DNA of 6,928 nucleotides, taken from positions 1 to 6,928 of the forward strand of contig JACQFU010000387.1 in assembly GCA_016199905.1 (NCBI GenBank). The letters run 5' to 3'. Positions 1 through 6,815 of this stretch are shown here, one piece after another; position 1 is the stretch's first letter; each line of letters starts with the position of its first letter. The notes under the pieces were generated by a model that was not told the origin of the DNA, did not search any database, and was given only the letters and a program-made list of their open reading frames with translations. Made by a program: the position numbers and the translations under genes. The DNA is from Candidatus Wallbacteria bacterium. Lineage in GTDB: Bacteria > Muiribacteriota > UBA6191 > JACPRK01.

Positions 1-1
1 C

Positions 2-991
2 TCCTGGGAGCCGCACGTCGTGCTGGAACTGGAAGCCTTCGAGGGGCATTTCCGCGGCCGGCCGTACCTGGACAAGCTTCGGTTTCGCCTGCTCTCCGAC
101 GAGCTGGCTCGGTTGAACGAGTTCGAGATCGGGAACCTCGAGTCGGTCAACGAGATCCCGGACGACAAGTACGACGCGATCAAGGCCAACCCGTCCTTCC
201 CCGGCGTCATCGAGGAGCGCCCGACGCTCTCGACGTTTTACATCGCGTTCAACACCACCCGGAAGCCGTTCGACAACATCCTCGTGCGACAAGCGTTCAA
301 CTACGCCGCGCGGCCGGAGGTGATGCTGGACGTCATCCGGCACGGGCGCGGCACGCGGGCCCACGGAGTGCTGCCGCCGGGCATGCCGGCTTATGACCCG
401 TCGCTCGCCGGCTATGGTCACGATCGCGAGAAGGCGCTCGCGTTGTTGAAGCAGGCCGGTTACGGCGATCCGAAGCAACTAGGCGTCATCGAGTACTGGT
501 ACAACGCGACCAGCCCGACGGACCCGAACGCGAAGCTCGCGGAGGTGTTCCAGCAAAACCTCCAGGAGCTGGGCATCGAGACGAAGCTGCAGAGCTGCGA
601 CTGGGGTACGTATCGTAACAAGGTCGACCGGGGCGAGCTGGCGATGTTTCGGGGCTCCTGGTTTGCCGACTACCCGGACCCGGATAACTTCCTCTACATC
701 CTGTTCCACTCGTCGATGCACGGGCAGGCGGGCAACACCAGCTTTTACGCGAATCCCAAGGTGGACGAGTTGTTGCTCCAGGGTCGGACGTGCCCGGACC
801 CCGCAAGACGGATGACGTTCTACCGTTCGGCGGAGGAGATCGTCGTGCGCGAGGCGCCGTGGGTCTTTCTCTACCACTCGCGCTCGGCGCTGTTGCGCAA
901 GCCCTACGTGCGCGGCCTGCGACTCAACGCAATCGGCCCCGACGCGACCAAGATGCGCGGTGTTTGGCTGGACGAGCGCGCCGGGCAGTGA
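2..991 (+). CDS. ABC transporter family 5 solute-binding protein, C-terminal part (5'-truncated by window)
   Basis: This is the C-terminal 329 residues of a periplasmic or lipid-anchored binding protein of the SBP_bac_5 family (DppA/OppA/NikA type), which delivers peptides or similar ligands to an ABC importer. The frame is open from base 2, and the GTG at 20 lies inside the gene, so the true start and signal peptide are outside the window. Visible family hallmarks are the 'STFYIAFNTTRKPFDNILVR' segment followed by QAFNYA (bases about 230-309), the 'GVLPPGMPAYDP' turn, the 'AKLAEVFQQNLQELGIETKL' helix-strand, and 'WFADYPDPDNFLYILFHSS' near base 660. The ending 'APWVFLYHSRSALLRKPYVRGL' is also typical. 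The ligand cannot be read from the sequence. No permease or ATPase follows, because the next gene is convergent. This is therefore probably the last gene of its unit, with any partners to the left. Confidence 0.93.
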   Translation, partial: SWEPHVVLELEAFEGHFRGRPYLDKLRFRLLSDELARLNEFEIGNLESVNEIPDDKYDAIKANPSFPGVIEERPTLSTFYIAFNTTRKPFDNILVRQAFNYAARPEVMLDVIRHGRGTRAHGVLPPGMPAYDPSLAGYGHDREKALALLKQAGYGDPKQLGVIEYWYNATSPTDPNAKLAEVFQQNLQELGIETKLQSCDWGTYRNKVDRGELAMFRGSWFADYPDPDNFLYILFHSSMHGQAGNTSFYANPKVDELLLQGRTCPDPARRMTFYRSAEEIVVREAPWVFLYHSRSALLRKPYVRGLRLNAIGPDATKMRGVWLDERAGQ

Positions 992-1003
992 CGCGTTGCG
1001 TCA
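989..1003. terminator. Small perfect hairpin spanning two convergent stop codons
   Basis: TGACGCGTTGCGTCA is a 6-bp perfect inverted repeat (TGACGC/GCGTCA) with a GTT loop. Its left end is the TGA of the upstream solute-binding gene, and its right end is the reverse complement of the TGA of the convergent hydrolase gene. It could slow or end transcription from both sides. There is no U-tract on either strand, so it is not a canonical intrinsic terminator. Use as a terminator is inference; the inverted repeat itself is directly visible. Confidence 0.35.
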
Positions 1004-4000
1004 GGGAACGGTGGCCGCCAGAGCAGGCGTGCCGCTCGAGTTGCCGTCCACGTCGACCGTGAACAGGCGGAAGAAGAGCCTCTTGCCGCCGGGCAGCCCC
1101 GTCACGATCGCTTCCGCGTCCTCCGCCCTGGCCGAGGCCCACCGCAGCGTGCCCGATTCGAGCGTCACCGAAGCGTCGGCGCCGCTCACAAGCTGGTAGG
1201 TATCGAAGCGCGCGGAGGGCAACGCGGGCGCCCAGGTGAATCTCAGGCCGCTGCTTGCGGCCGATACCGCCACCAGGCCCGTCACCGCGTCCGGAGGCGT
1301 CGTGCCCAGGGGCGGGACCCGAACCGCGACCTCGTTGCTGGCTCCGCGGGAACCGCCGAACGGCAGACCGTCGAAGACGCGGAAGTACCAGGTCGCGCCG
1401 TCGGCCAGGGCCGACTCGAACACGGACGTCGTCTGCGAGTCGAAGAAGAGATCGAGACCCGCGGAGAGCGTGTTGGCACCTCCCGGTGTCGGATCGTCGG
1501 CAAGGATGGGTCTGACGTCGCGATAAACTCGCACGCCCCCAAAGCCTGCCGTGGAGGGCGTCCACGCGAGCGTCGTCGAGTTGCTGGAGTCGACGGACCC
1601 CGCTCTCAGCCGGACCCCCGGATTGCCAGCCGGCGGACGGACCGTGATCTCGGTCTGGGCCAGCGCGAGGGCCCCGTCTCCGTCGACCACGGCGAGCTGG
1701 GTCTCCCAGGTACCGGGGCCGTTGGCCTGGAAGACAGCCACGGGCGTCGTTGCCGTCGGAGACAATCCGTTCGAGACGACGAACCCGGCCCCCGCCCGGG
1801 TGTCGCTGCGCCCGAGGGCCCAGAAGTACATCGGGATTGCCGAGCCGGCTTCGACGTCGCGCGACTCACGCGTGTCCAGCAGCACCGGCGCCGGGAACCC
1901 TTGCGGCTGGACGTCGATCGGCGCGGGCGCTCGTGCGATCGGGGCGTGGTTGCGAGGGAAGCTCCCGCCGCCCGTCGCCTGCGCGGAGAGGAAGTTGTCG
2001 AGGGCGGCAATGACGCGGGGATCGTCGTGGAGCGGACCGTGACCGACGACGTTGAAGCGCGCCGCGCGATCGAGCTCGCCCGAAACCGTCCTTCCGAAGA
2101 AAACCCCAGGCGGCCTGTCGCCGACCAGATCCACCGGCAGTCCGCTGGCCCGCGGCATGAAGGCGTCGCCATCGGTCAGGTCCGGAAAGAGCGTCGCCGT
2201 CAAGAGCCGCCCGCCCTCATCCCCCAGGTCCGGCAGCCGCGGCCCCGACGTGCCTCCGAAGACCGCGAACAACCGGCCGCGGGCGTCGGGCCCGGTGCGC
2301 CTGTTCAGCGCTGCCAGAGCCGAATTGACGCGGCCCGGGAGGACGCCGAGCAGGTCGGGTCCCGTGGGCACGAGCCCATCCCAACCGAGGTCTCGCATGC
2401 CCGGAGTATGCAAGGTTCCGCAAGCTCTCGAAACGATGGACACCTTCGCAAAATGGGGCAGCGGCTGGGATTCGACCAGGTCGCGGATCCGTTCGAACCC
2501 GGCGCCCTCCTGTGCGAACTCGACGGCCTGAGCGAGCAGCGACCCGTGATGCGGCGTCACCAGCGAGATCACCGACTCGACCTGGTTCCCCAGTTGCTCG
2601 GCAGCGTACCGGCAGACGAGCCCGCCCATGCTGTTGCCGATGAGGATCACGGTCGAGGAGGGCAGCCGCTCGCGAAGGTTTCGGGCCAGCTCTCGTCCGT
2701 TCTGGGCGATGGGGCGCGCCGTCGGATAGGTGTACTCGTAGAAGTCGTAGTTGACGCGCAGGCCGTCCATCGCGGCGGCGAACGCCTTGCGGAGTGGAAC
2801 GTCGCCGCCGTCGGAGCGCGGCCGGCCCAGCAGCGCCGACCAGAGGTCTCGCCGGGTGGCGAGGGCCTCGTCGACGGTCTCGGCGATGTGCGCGGGCGCG
2901 ACGCCAGGGTCGAGCGCCCCGATCAGTTGCGTGCCGTGAACCAGCACGACTGCCCGCGCGCGGTCCGCCGTGGCTCCTGCTGCCTGGAGGGTCGTGGAGA
3001 GCGTCCACTCCGCGCTTCCCTGGAAAGTCCTCAGCCCGACGACGCGGGCGCTCCGGGCCGCGGCCGCGAGCGTGGCGAGGACCTTCCCGCCCGCGATGCG
3101 CGTTCCGAGCAGCCGCCGAACAAGCAACGCCTCGCCATCGATGACGACGTCCTCTTCCGCCATCACGAAGAGCGTCTGGGGATCGATTCCAGGGGGAACG
3201 TCGAAGGCCAGCTCCAGCAGTGGCGAACCTGTTTGACCTGCTGTCGCCACGGCCTCTGCCGGCAGCGAGATCGAAACCGGGGTGCCGGCGGATCTTCCCG
3301 GACCACTCGTTACATCCATCAGGGCGTTCGACTCCGTGAGGCGCACGGTCGCGCTCGCGGCGAGCGTGCCCGGCGAGACCGTCACCGACACGCCGGAGGC
3401 GGCCAGTGTGCCGCCCGCGGAGGGCGGGACGAGCTGCTCGATTTCCAGACGGCCTCCGGAGGCCGGAGCGGTTACCGTGACGGTCACGCTGGTCGGCGCG
3501 CTCTCGGACCACCCGTCGGATACGGTGAGGCCGAATCTCTGGGTCCCCAACGTCTGGCTTCCCAGGAGCAGGAACGGCTCGGTGGTCGTCGCGAAGGGCG
3601 CGGCCTCGCCGGAGCGCCACCAGTGGTAAACGAGCGGGTCGCCGTCGGCATCGAGCGAGGTGTCGGCGGTGAGCGTGACGTCCAGGTTGGCCGTCAGCCG
3701 CCGATCGCCGCCCGCTTCGGCCGTGGGCGCGGTGTTGGCAAAGGGCAGCGTGACCGCGCGGCTGGCCGGGTTGGAAACGATCAGCCCGGTGCCGGCGGCC
3801 ACCGGAGCGTCTGCGCCACCCGTCTCGGTCACCACGCGCAGGTAGCCCAGGCCGGTCTCCGGGTCCACGTCGCCGACGATGCCGAAGCCCAGGCCCAGCT
3901 CGGACACCAGGGCGCGAACGGTGAGGCCTGCGGGTGTTCCGTGCGGCAGCGAGAGCGCGACAAGCCCGCGAGGAAGCGTGTGCGTGAGACGCTCGACACC

Positions 4001-4372
4001 CCAGGCCGCTCCCCGGAAGCGCACCTTTTCGACCCGCGGCGCGCTCGTGAGATAGGCCGTCGCAGCTTCGAGAGAGAAGTCCGTGCCCGTCGTTCCCGGC
4101 AGATACGGCGTTGCCCGTAGCGCCCCATCGGTCTGCCGGTCGAACCGCACGACGAACCCGGCGTCCAGCGCCGCCGCCAGGTCCGAGGCGGCCAGCGGCC
4201 GCCCGTCCGTGGTCCGAGTGCAGAGCGGGATCGAGATCAGGTTGAGTCCCGGATTCACCGCGACGGTTCGCTCCACGCCTTGCTGCCCGAGCGTGAGCGG
4301 TCCTCCGGCCGCCGCGACGGTCAGCGCTCCCATCGCCAGCCAGAGGCCCAACGCCAACCGCTGAATGCGCAT
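1001..4372 (-). CDS. Secreted multidomain alpha/beta hydrolase (lipase/esterase-like) with PKD and FN3-like domains
   Basis: Predicted exported 1123-residue protein. The start at 4372 is chosen over an in-frame ATG at 4441 because it has GAGG six bases upstream and directly begins a signal peptide (MRIQRLALGLWLAMGALTVAAAG). Domains in order: an 'LNLISIPL' beta module (about 35-210); a PKD-like domain (about 213-302); a ZU5-like beta region containing 'GVSVTVSPGTLA' (about 304-467); an alpha/beta hydrolase (about 474-797); a second PKD-like domain (about 807-914); and two FN3-like domains (about 918-1020 and 1025-1123). The hydrolase shows VVLVHGT (475-481), the nucleophile elbow GNSMGG with Ser581, 'TPHHGS' (606-611), a likely acid in 'LTDGDAF' (Asp734 or Asp736), and a likely catalytic His in 'GHGPLHDDP' (His778 or His782). 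This resembles lactonizing-lipase, EstA and PGAP1-like hydrolases. The substrate is unknown. It has no LPXTG or PEP-CTERM sorting tail. Its 3' end is 9 bp from the convergent solute-binding gene. Confidence 0.88.
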   Translation of the reverse strand: MRIQRLALGLWLAMGALTVAAAGGPLTLGQQGVERTVAVNPGLNLISIPLCTRTTDGRPLAASDLAAALDAGFVVRFDRQTDGALRATPYLPGTTGTDFSLEAATAYLTSAPRVEKVRFRGAAWGVERLTHTLPRGLVALSLPHGTPAGLTVRALVSELGLGFGIVGDVDPETGLGYLRVVTETGGADAPVAAGTGLIVSNPASRAVTLPFANTAPTAEAGGDRRLTANLDVTLTADTSLDADGDPLVYHWWRSGEAAPFATTTEPFLLLGSQTLGTQRFGLTVSDGWSESAPTSVTVTVTAPASGGRLEIEQLVPPSAGGTLAASGVSVTVSPGTLAASATVRLTESNALMDVTSGPGRSAGTPVSISLPAEAVATAGQTGSPLLELAFDVPPGIDPQTLFVMAEEDVVIDGEALLVRRLLGTRIAGGKVLATLAAAARSARVVGLRTFQGSAEWTLSTTLQAAGATADRARAVVLVHGTQLIGALDPGVAPAHIAETVDEALATRRDLWSALLGRPRSDGGDVPLRKAFAAAMDGLRVNYDFYEYTYPTARPIAQNGRELARNLRERLPSSTVILIGNSMGGLVCRYAAEQLGNQVESVISLVTPHHGSLLAQAVEFAQEGAGFERIRDLVESQPLPHFAKVSIVSRACGTLHTPGMRDLGWDGLVPTGPDLLGVLPGRVNSALAALNRRTGPDARGRLFAVFGGTSGPRLPDLGDEGGRLLTATLFPDLTDGDAFMPRASGLPVDLVGDRPPGVFFGRTVSGELDRAARFNVVGHGPLHDDPRVIAALDNFLSAQATGGGSFPRNHAPIARAPAPIDVQPQGFPAPVLLDTRESRDVEAGSAIPMYFWALGRSDTRAGAGFVVSNGLSPTATTPVAVFQANGPGTWETQLAVVDGDGALALAQTEITVRPPAGNPGVRLRAGSVDSSNSTTLAWTPSTAGFGGVRVYRDVRPILADDPTPGGANTLSAGLDLFFDSQTTSVFESALADGATWYFRVFDGLPFGGSRGASNEVAVRVPPLGTTPPDAVTGLVAVSAASSGLRFTWAPALPSARFDTYQLVSGADASVTLESGTLRWASARAEDAEAIVTGLPGGKRLFFRLFTVDVDGNSSGTPALAATVP

Positions 4373-4378
4373 GTCGAT

Positions 4379-4382
4379 CCTC
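4379..4382 (-). promoter_or_regulatory. Ribosome binding site deciding the hydrolase start
   Basis: On the minus strand, GAGG lies six bases before the ATG at 4372. The alternative upstream ATG at 4441 has no comparable purine tract and would place 23 extra residues before the signal peptide, so 4372 is preferred. Confidence 0.6.
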
Positions 4383-4411
4383 GTCGTCCGGACAATGCCG
4401 CCGGCAAACCA

Positions 4412-4420
4412 ATCGTACCA
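4412..4420 (-). promoter_or_regulatory. Candidate extended -10 promoter for the hydrolase gene
   Basis: The minus strand reads TGGTACGAT, an extended -10 (TGN plus TACGAT, four of six matches to TATAAT). It would put a transcript start near 4405 and give a leader of about 33 nt that contains the GAGG. No good -35 is seen at 16-18 bp; a TTGGCA lies only 14 bp upstream. This is motif matching only. Confidence 0.3.
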
Positions 4421-4457
4421 TTTCCCTGGGGTGCCAAGCATTCCACGCCCACGGTGC

Positions 4458-4463
4458 TATCCT
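4458..4463 (+). promoter_or_regulatory. Candidate -10 element (TATCCT) for the yjbR-like gene, near-leaderless
   Basis: TATCCT fits the TANNNT core of sigma-70 -10 boxes and ends eight bases before the ATG at 4472. A transcript from it would start at or within a few bases of the start codon. The only SD-like run (GGGGA, 4464-4468) is three bases from the ATG, which is too close to be a good ribosome binding site and so fits a leaderless mRNA. No clear -35 is present. Confidence 0.3.
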
Positions 4464-4471
4464 GGGGACCG

Positions 4472-4873
4472 ATGAAGGCCAAGCCCGACAAGGCGCTCGA
4501 GAAGCTTCGCGCGATCTGTCTGACTCTTCCCGACACCTCCGAGAGGCTCACCTGGGGCCACCCCAACTTCCGGGTCGGCGAGAAGATCTTCGCGTCCTAC
4601 TATCATGAAGACGGCAAATCCAACCTCGGTTTCAAGACCAATCTCCTGATCCAGGAACACCTGGTGGAGACCGACGCGCGGTTCTCGGTCGCCGCCTACG
4701 TCGGCCAGCACGGATGGGTCACGATGAAGCTGGCGGGTCGCGTCGACTGGCAAGAGGTCGAGGGCTTCGTGAGGGACAGCTACCGCCTCATCGCGCCGAA
4801 GAAGTACGCTCGACAGCTCGACACGCCGGGCGAGGCCGAGGCGGCTCCGCGCTCGCGGCCCCGCAAACGCTGA
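4472..4873 (+). CDS. YjbR/MmcQ-like DNA-binding-fold protein
   Basis: A 133-residue cytoplasmic protein of the YjbR/MmcQ (CyaY-like fold) family, small alpha/beta proteins of unsettled function sometimes described as DNA-binding. Family features are the opening helix and 'LTLPDTSERLTWGHP' segment, the conserved 'WGHPNFRVGEKIFASY' core (28-43), a GFKTN strand (53-57), 'GQHGWVTMKLAG' (78-89), and the final 'VEGFVRDSYRLIAPKK' helix (96-111). The last 15 residues form a basic Arg/Pro-rich tail (ending RSRPRKR) beyond the usual domain, possibly for nucleic-acid contact or solubility. The start at ATG 4472 fits the family N-terminus; an in-frame GTG at 4454 would add six residues without a better ribosome site. 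The peroxiredoxin gene begins 18 bp after its stop, so the two are probably co-transcribed. Nothing in the sequence links it functionally to a peroxide response. Confidence 0.85.
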   Translation: MKAKPDKALEKLRAICLTLPDTSERLTWGHPNFRVGEKIFASYYHEDGKSNLGFKTNLLIQEHLVETDARFSVAAYVGQHGWVTMKLAGRVDWQEVEGFVRDSYRLIAPKKYARQLDTPGEAEAAPRSRPRKR

Positions 4874-4878
4874 CGACT

Positions 4879-4883
4879 GGAGG
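4879..4883 (+). promoter_or_regulatory. Ribosome binding site of the peroxiredoxin gene
   Basis: GGAGG lies eight bases before the ATG at 4892 in the 18-bp gap after the yjbR-like stop. It fixes the start and fits translation from a two-gene mRNA, as no separate promoter fits in the gap. Confidence 0.65.
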
Positions 4884-4891
4884 TCTCGCCG

Positions 4892-5434
<543 letters not shown>

Positions 5435-5440
5435 CGGAGG

Positions 5441-5980
5441 TCAGTCGTGACGCTGCGCGAGCGGAATGTACGTCACCGGCGGCGTGTGCTTCTTGAACAG
5501 GCGCCGTGTCTGGGGCGAGAGCGCGCGGAAGCCCTGGACCGATAGCGCGAACCCGCTCGAATCCAGGCGCGCGGTGAGGTTCACCTCGCTGCCGATGATG
5601 TCGAGTTGACGCGTGGCGCCGGCGCCGAAGACGCCCATCATCGCCGTGCCGGCGTGGGCCTTCACGACCAGGCGGCAGGGGACGCCGCGCTCGGTCAGCC
5701 AGCGATCGAGCGAGCCCGTGAGGTCGAGCAGGCAACGCGCTCCGGCGTCGGCCAGCGCCCTGGGGAACACGATCAGGGCGGCGTCGCCCATGAACTTGAC
5801 GACGCGGCCGCCGGCCCGGTCCACGGGCGCGACGATGCGCTCGTAGAAACCCTGGCAAAACTCGGCCAACTCGGCGTCGCTCATGGTCCGCGCGGTGCGG
5901 GTGAAGAGCGTGAGGTCCGCGAAAGCGATCAGCAGTTGGGTTTCCTGCGGGGCGTCCGCAGGTAATCCGATGGAATTCAT
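5441..5980 (-). CDS. Stand-alone class III adenylate/guanylate cyclase catalytic domain protein
   Basis: A 179-residue soluble protein consisting almost only of a class III nucleotidyl cyclase homology domain, predicted to convert ATP to cAMP. Catalytic positions appear complete: metal-binding Asp22 in 'IAFADLTLFTR' and Asp66 in 'VVKFMGDAALIVF'; base-recognition Lys62 and Asp127 (in 'LDIIG'); and transition-state Asn134 and Arg138 in 'SEVNLTARL'. The Lys/Asp pair is the usual adenylate cyclase signature, as known for the family. The 'HAGTAMMGVFG' segment (109-119) is the family's 'H-G-x-G-x-G' strand. There is no membrane segment, HAMP, GAF, PAS, CHASE or FHA domain, so regulation must come in trans or through dimerisation. 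Odd points are a Leu where most members have Gly in 'F-x-D-x-x-G-F-T', and a short C-terminal tail (about 142-179). The start at 5980 is supported by AAGGAG seven bases upstream. The gene converges on the peroxiredoxin gene and diverges from the coiA-like gene. Confidence 0.9.
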   Translation of the reverse strand: MNSIGLPADAPQETQLLIAFADLTLFTRTARTMSDAELAEFCQGFYERIVAPVDRAGGRVVKFMGDAALIVFPRALADAGARCLLDLTGSLDRWLTERGVPCRLVVKAHAGTAMMGVFGAGATRQLDIIGSEVNLTARLDSSGFALSVQGFRALSPQTRRLFKKHTPPVTYIPLAQRHD

Positions 5981-5987
5981 CGGGTAG

Positions 5988-5993
5988 CTCCTT
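5988..5993 (-). promoter_or_regulatory. Strong ribosome binding site of the cyclase gene
   Basis: On the minus strand AAGGAG lies seven bases ahead of the ATG at 5980. It is the best Shine-Dalgarno match in the window and settles the cyclase start. Confidence 0.7.
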
Positions 5994-6010
5994 TGTGTCC
6001 GAACGTGCAG

Positions 6011-6023
6011 CGCCGGCCCGGCG
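6011..6023. repeat. Short GC inverted repeat in the cyclase leader
   Basis: CGCCG-GCC-CGGCG is a perfect 5-bp inverted repeat with a 3-base centre, and a second one (CGCCT-GGGCG-AGGCG) lies at 6064-6078. Both would fall in the 5' leader of the cyclase mRNA if it starts near 6090. They may form small RNA hairpins, but in such GC-rich DNA chance occurrence is quite possible. Confidence 0.25.
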
Positions 6024-6096
6024 ATCCGGCAGAGTTTCTAGGAGGCATCGTGGGCCCGCGCGACGCCTGGGCGAGGCGACTCCCACAGTTGCGGCA

Positions 6097-6105
6097 AGTT
6101 TAGCA
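6097..6105 (-). promoter_or_regulatory. Candidate extended -10 promoter for the cyclase gene
   Basis: The minus strand reads TGCTAAACT: a TGN extension followed by TAAACT (four of six matches to TATAAT, and fitting TANNNT). It lies in the only A/T-rich patch of the 166-bp divergent gap. It implies a leader of about 110 nt. No recognisable -35 box is seen at 16-18 bp. Confidence 0.25.
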
Positions 6106-6107
6106 CA

Positions 6108-6136
6108 TTGCCTCCGCTGCCGCTCTCGGTTACCCT
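6108..6136 (+). promoter_or_regulatory. Candidate promoter for the coiA-like gene
   Basis: TTGCCT (6108-6113) and TACCCT (6131-6136) are spaced by 17 bp, matching a degenerate sigma-70 promoter (four of six for -35; TANNNT core for -10). The -10 ends ten bases before the ATG at 6147. A transcript would therefore have a leader of only a few bases, which agrees with the lack of a Shine-Dalgarno sequence there. Confidence 0.3.
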
Positions 6137-6146
6137 GCTTTCCGCC

Positions 6147-6815
6147 ATGCCGCTGCGCGCGCTCTGGAACGGAAGGGACGTGATTTCGTGTCTTCTCTCC
6201 CGCCTGGAATGGGCTGCACTGGAGCGCGAGCGCCGGCTCGACCCGCGCGCCCTGGTCCTGCCCTGTTGCAAGACGGCCGCCTACCAGCGCGTCGGCGCGC
6301 ACGGCACGGCGCACTTCGTCCACCAGCCCGGGACTGCCTGCGACACCGCGCCGGAGTCGGCCGAACACCTTCGGGCCAAGGCCGACATTGCGCACGCTTG
6401 CCACGCCCTGGGATGGACTCCCGTGACGGAGTTCCGCGGCCGCGATTGGGTCGCCGACGTCCTGGCCCGGAAGGGCGATCGAAAGGTCGCTTTCGAGGTC
6501 CAGATGAGCGCTCAGACCTCGCGCGAGACCCGGCTGCGTCACGACCGCTACGCGCGGGACGGCATCCGGGACTGTTGGCTGTTCGCCAAGCTCCCCGCCG
6601 GCCTGGAGGCCGACGGTAACGTGCCGAGTTTTCACCTTCTCGCCGACGGAGTCGAGAAGGAAGCCTCCGTCGAGGTCGGTCCGGCCGTCTTTGCGCTGCG
6701 GCAATTCGTCGGTCTGTATCTCTCGCGCCAGGTCCGTTTCTCGCGTCACTTGGTGGCGCGCACGCAGCAGAAGGTCGGAATCGTCTTCTTTGCAGAGATC
6801 CTCTATTGTCACTGA
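6147..6815 (+). CDS. CoiA-like protein (competence CoiA family, PD-(D/E)XK-like nuclease fold)
   Basis: A 222-residue cytoplasmic protein resembling CoiA, a family required for natural transformation in streptococci and otherwise found as stray nuclease-like genes. The N-terminus 'MPLRALWNGRDVISC' fits the CoiA opening. A metal-finger-like part follows, with Cys40/Cys41, 'HFVH' (His56, His59) and Cys65. The nuclease-like core has the family's 'S-x-E-H' helix (Glu73, His74, Lys78), Glu95, Asp104 in 'WVADVLA', and Glu117-x-Gln119 in 'VAFEVQMSAQTS', where Gln replaces the usual Lys. It then has 'R-x-x-x-Y' (to Tyr135) and 'DCWLF' (Trp144). ATG 6147 is preferred over an in-frame TTG at 6108 because the protein then starts at the family motif. 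Neither start has a Shine-Dalgarno. No com or pil genes are nearby. The last codons are less GC-rich than the rest. A DNA-processing role is inference from the family. Confidence 0.82.
   Translation: MPLRALWNGRDVISCLLSRLEWAALERERRLDPRALVLPCCKTAAYQRVGAHGTAHFVHQPGTACDTAPESAEHLRAKADIAHACHALGWTPVTEFRGRDWVADVLARKGDRKVAFEVQMSAQTSRETRLRHDRYARDGIRDCWLFAKLPAGLEADGNVPSFHLLADGVEKEASVEVGPAVFALRQFVGLYLSRQVRFSRHLVARTQQKVGIVFFAEILYCH

Noticed and set aside
1901..4120. 739-codon open frame on + inside the hydrolase gene
   Set aside because: It is Arg/Gly-rich with no recognisable domain, and lies antisense to the minus-strand gene that has a signal peptide, catalytic motifs and domain structure. It is a shadow frame of GC-rich coding DNA.
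2217..4421. 734-codon open frame on - overlapping the hydrolase in another frame
   Set aside because: It has low-complexity Arg/Ala/Gly composition with no motifs, while the overlapping frame on the same strand encodes the hydrolase domains.
4373..4441. In-frame N-terminal extension of the hydrolase to an ATG at 4441
   Set aside because: It has no Shine-Dalgarno, would bury the signal peptide 23 residues in, and the candidate extended -10 (4412-4420) lies within it.
4280..4471. Upstream extension of the yjbR-like frame
   Set aside because: It would overlap the 5' end of the divergent hydrolase gene and add Arg/Pro-rich residues without similarity to the family; the family N-terminus begins at ATG 4472.
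5435..5440. Terminator between the convergent peroxiredoxin and cyclase genes
   Set aside because: The gap is 6 bp, and I could find no stem-loop followed by a T-tract around either stop codon.
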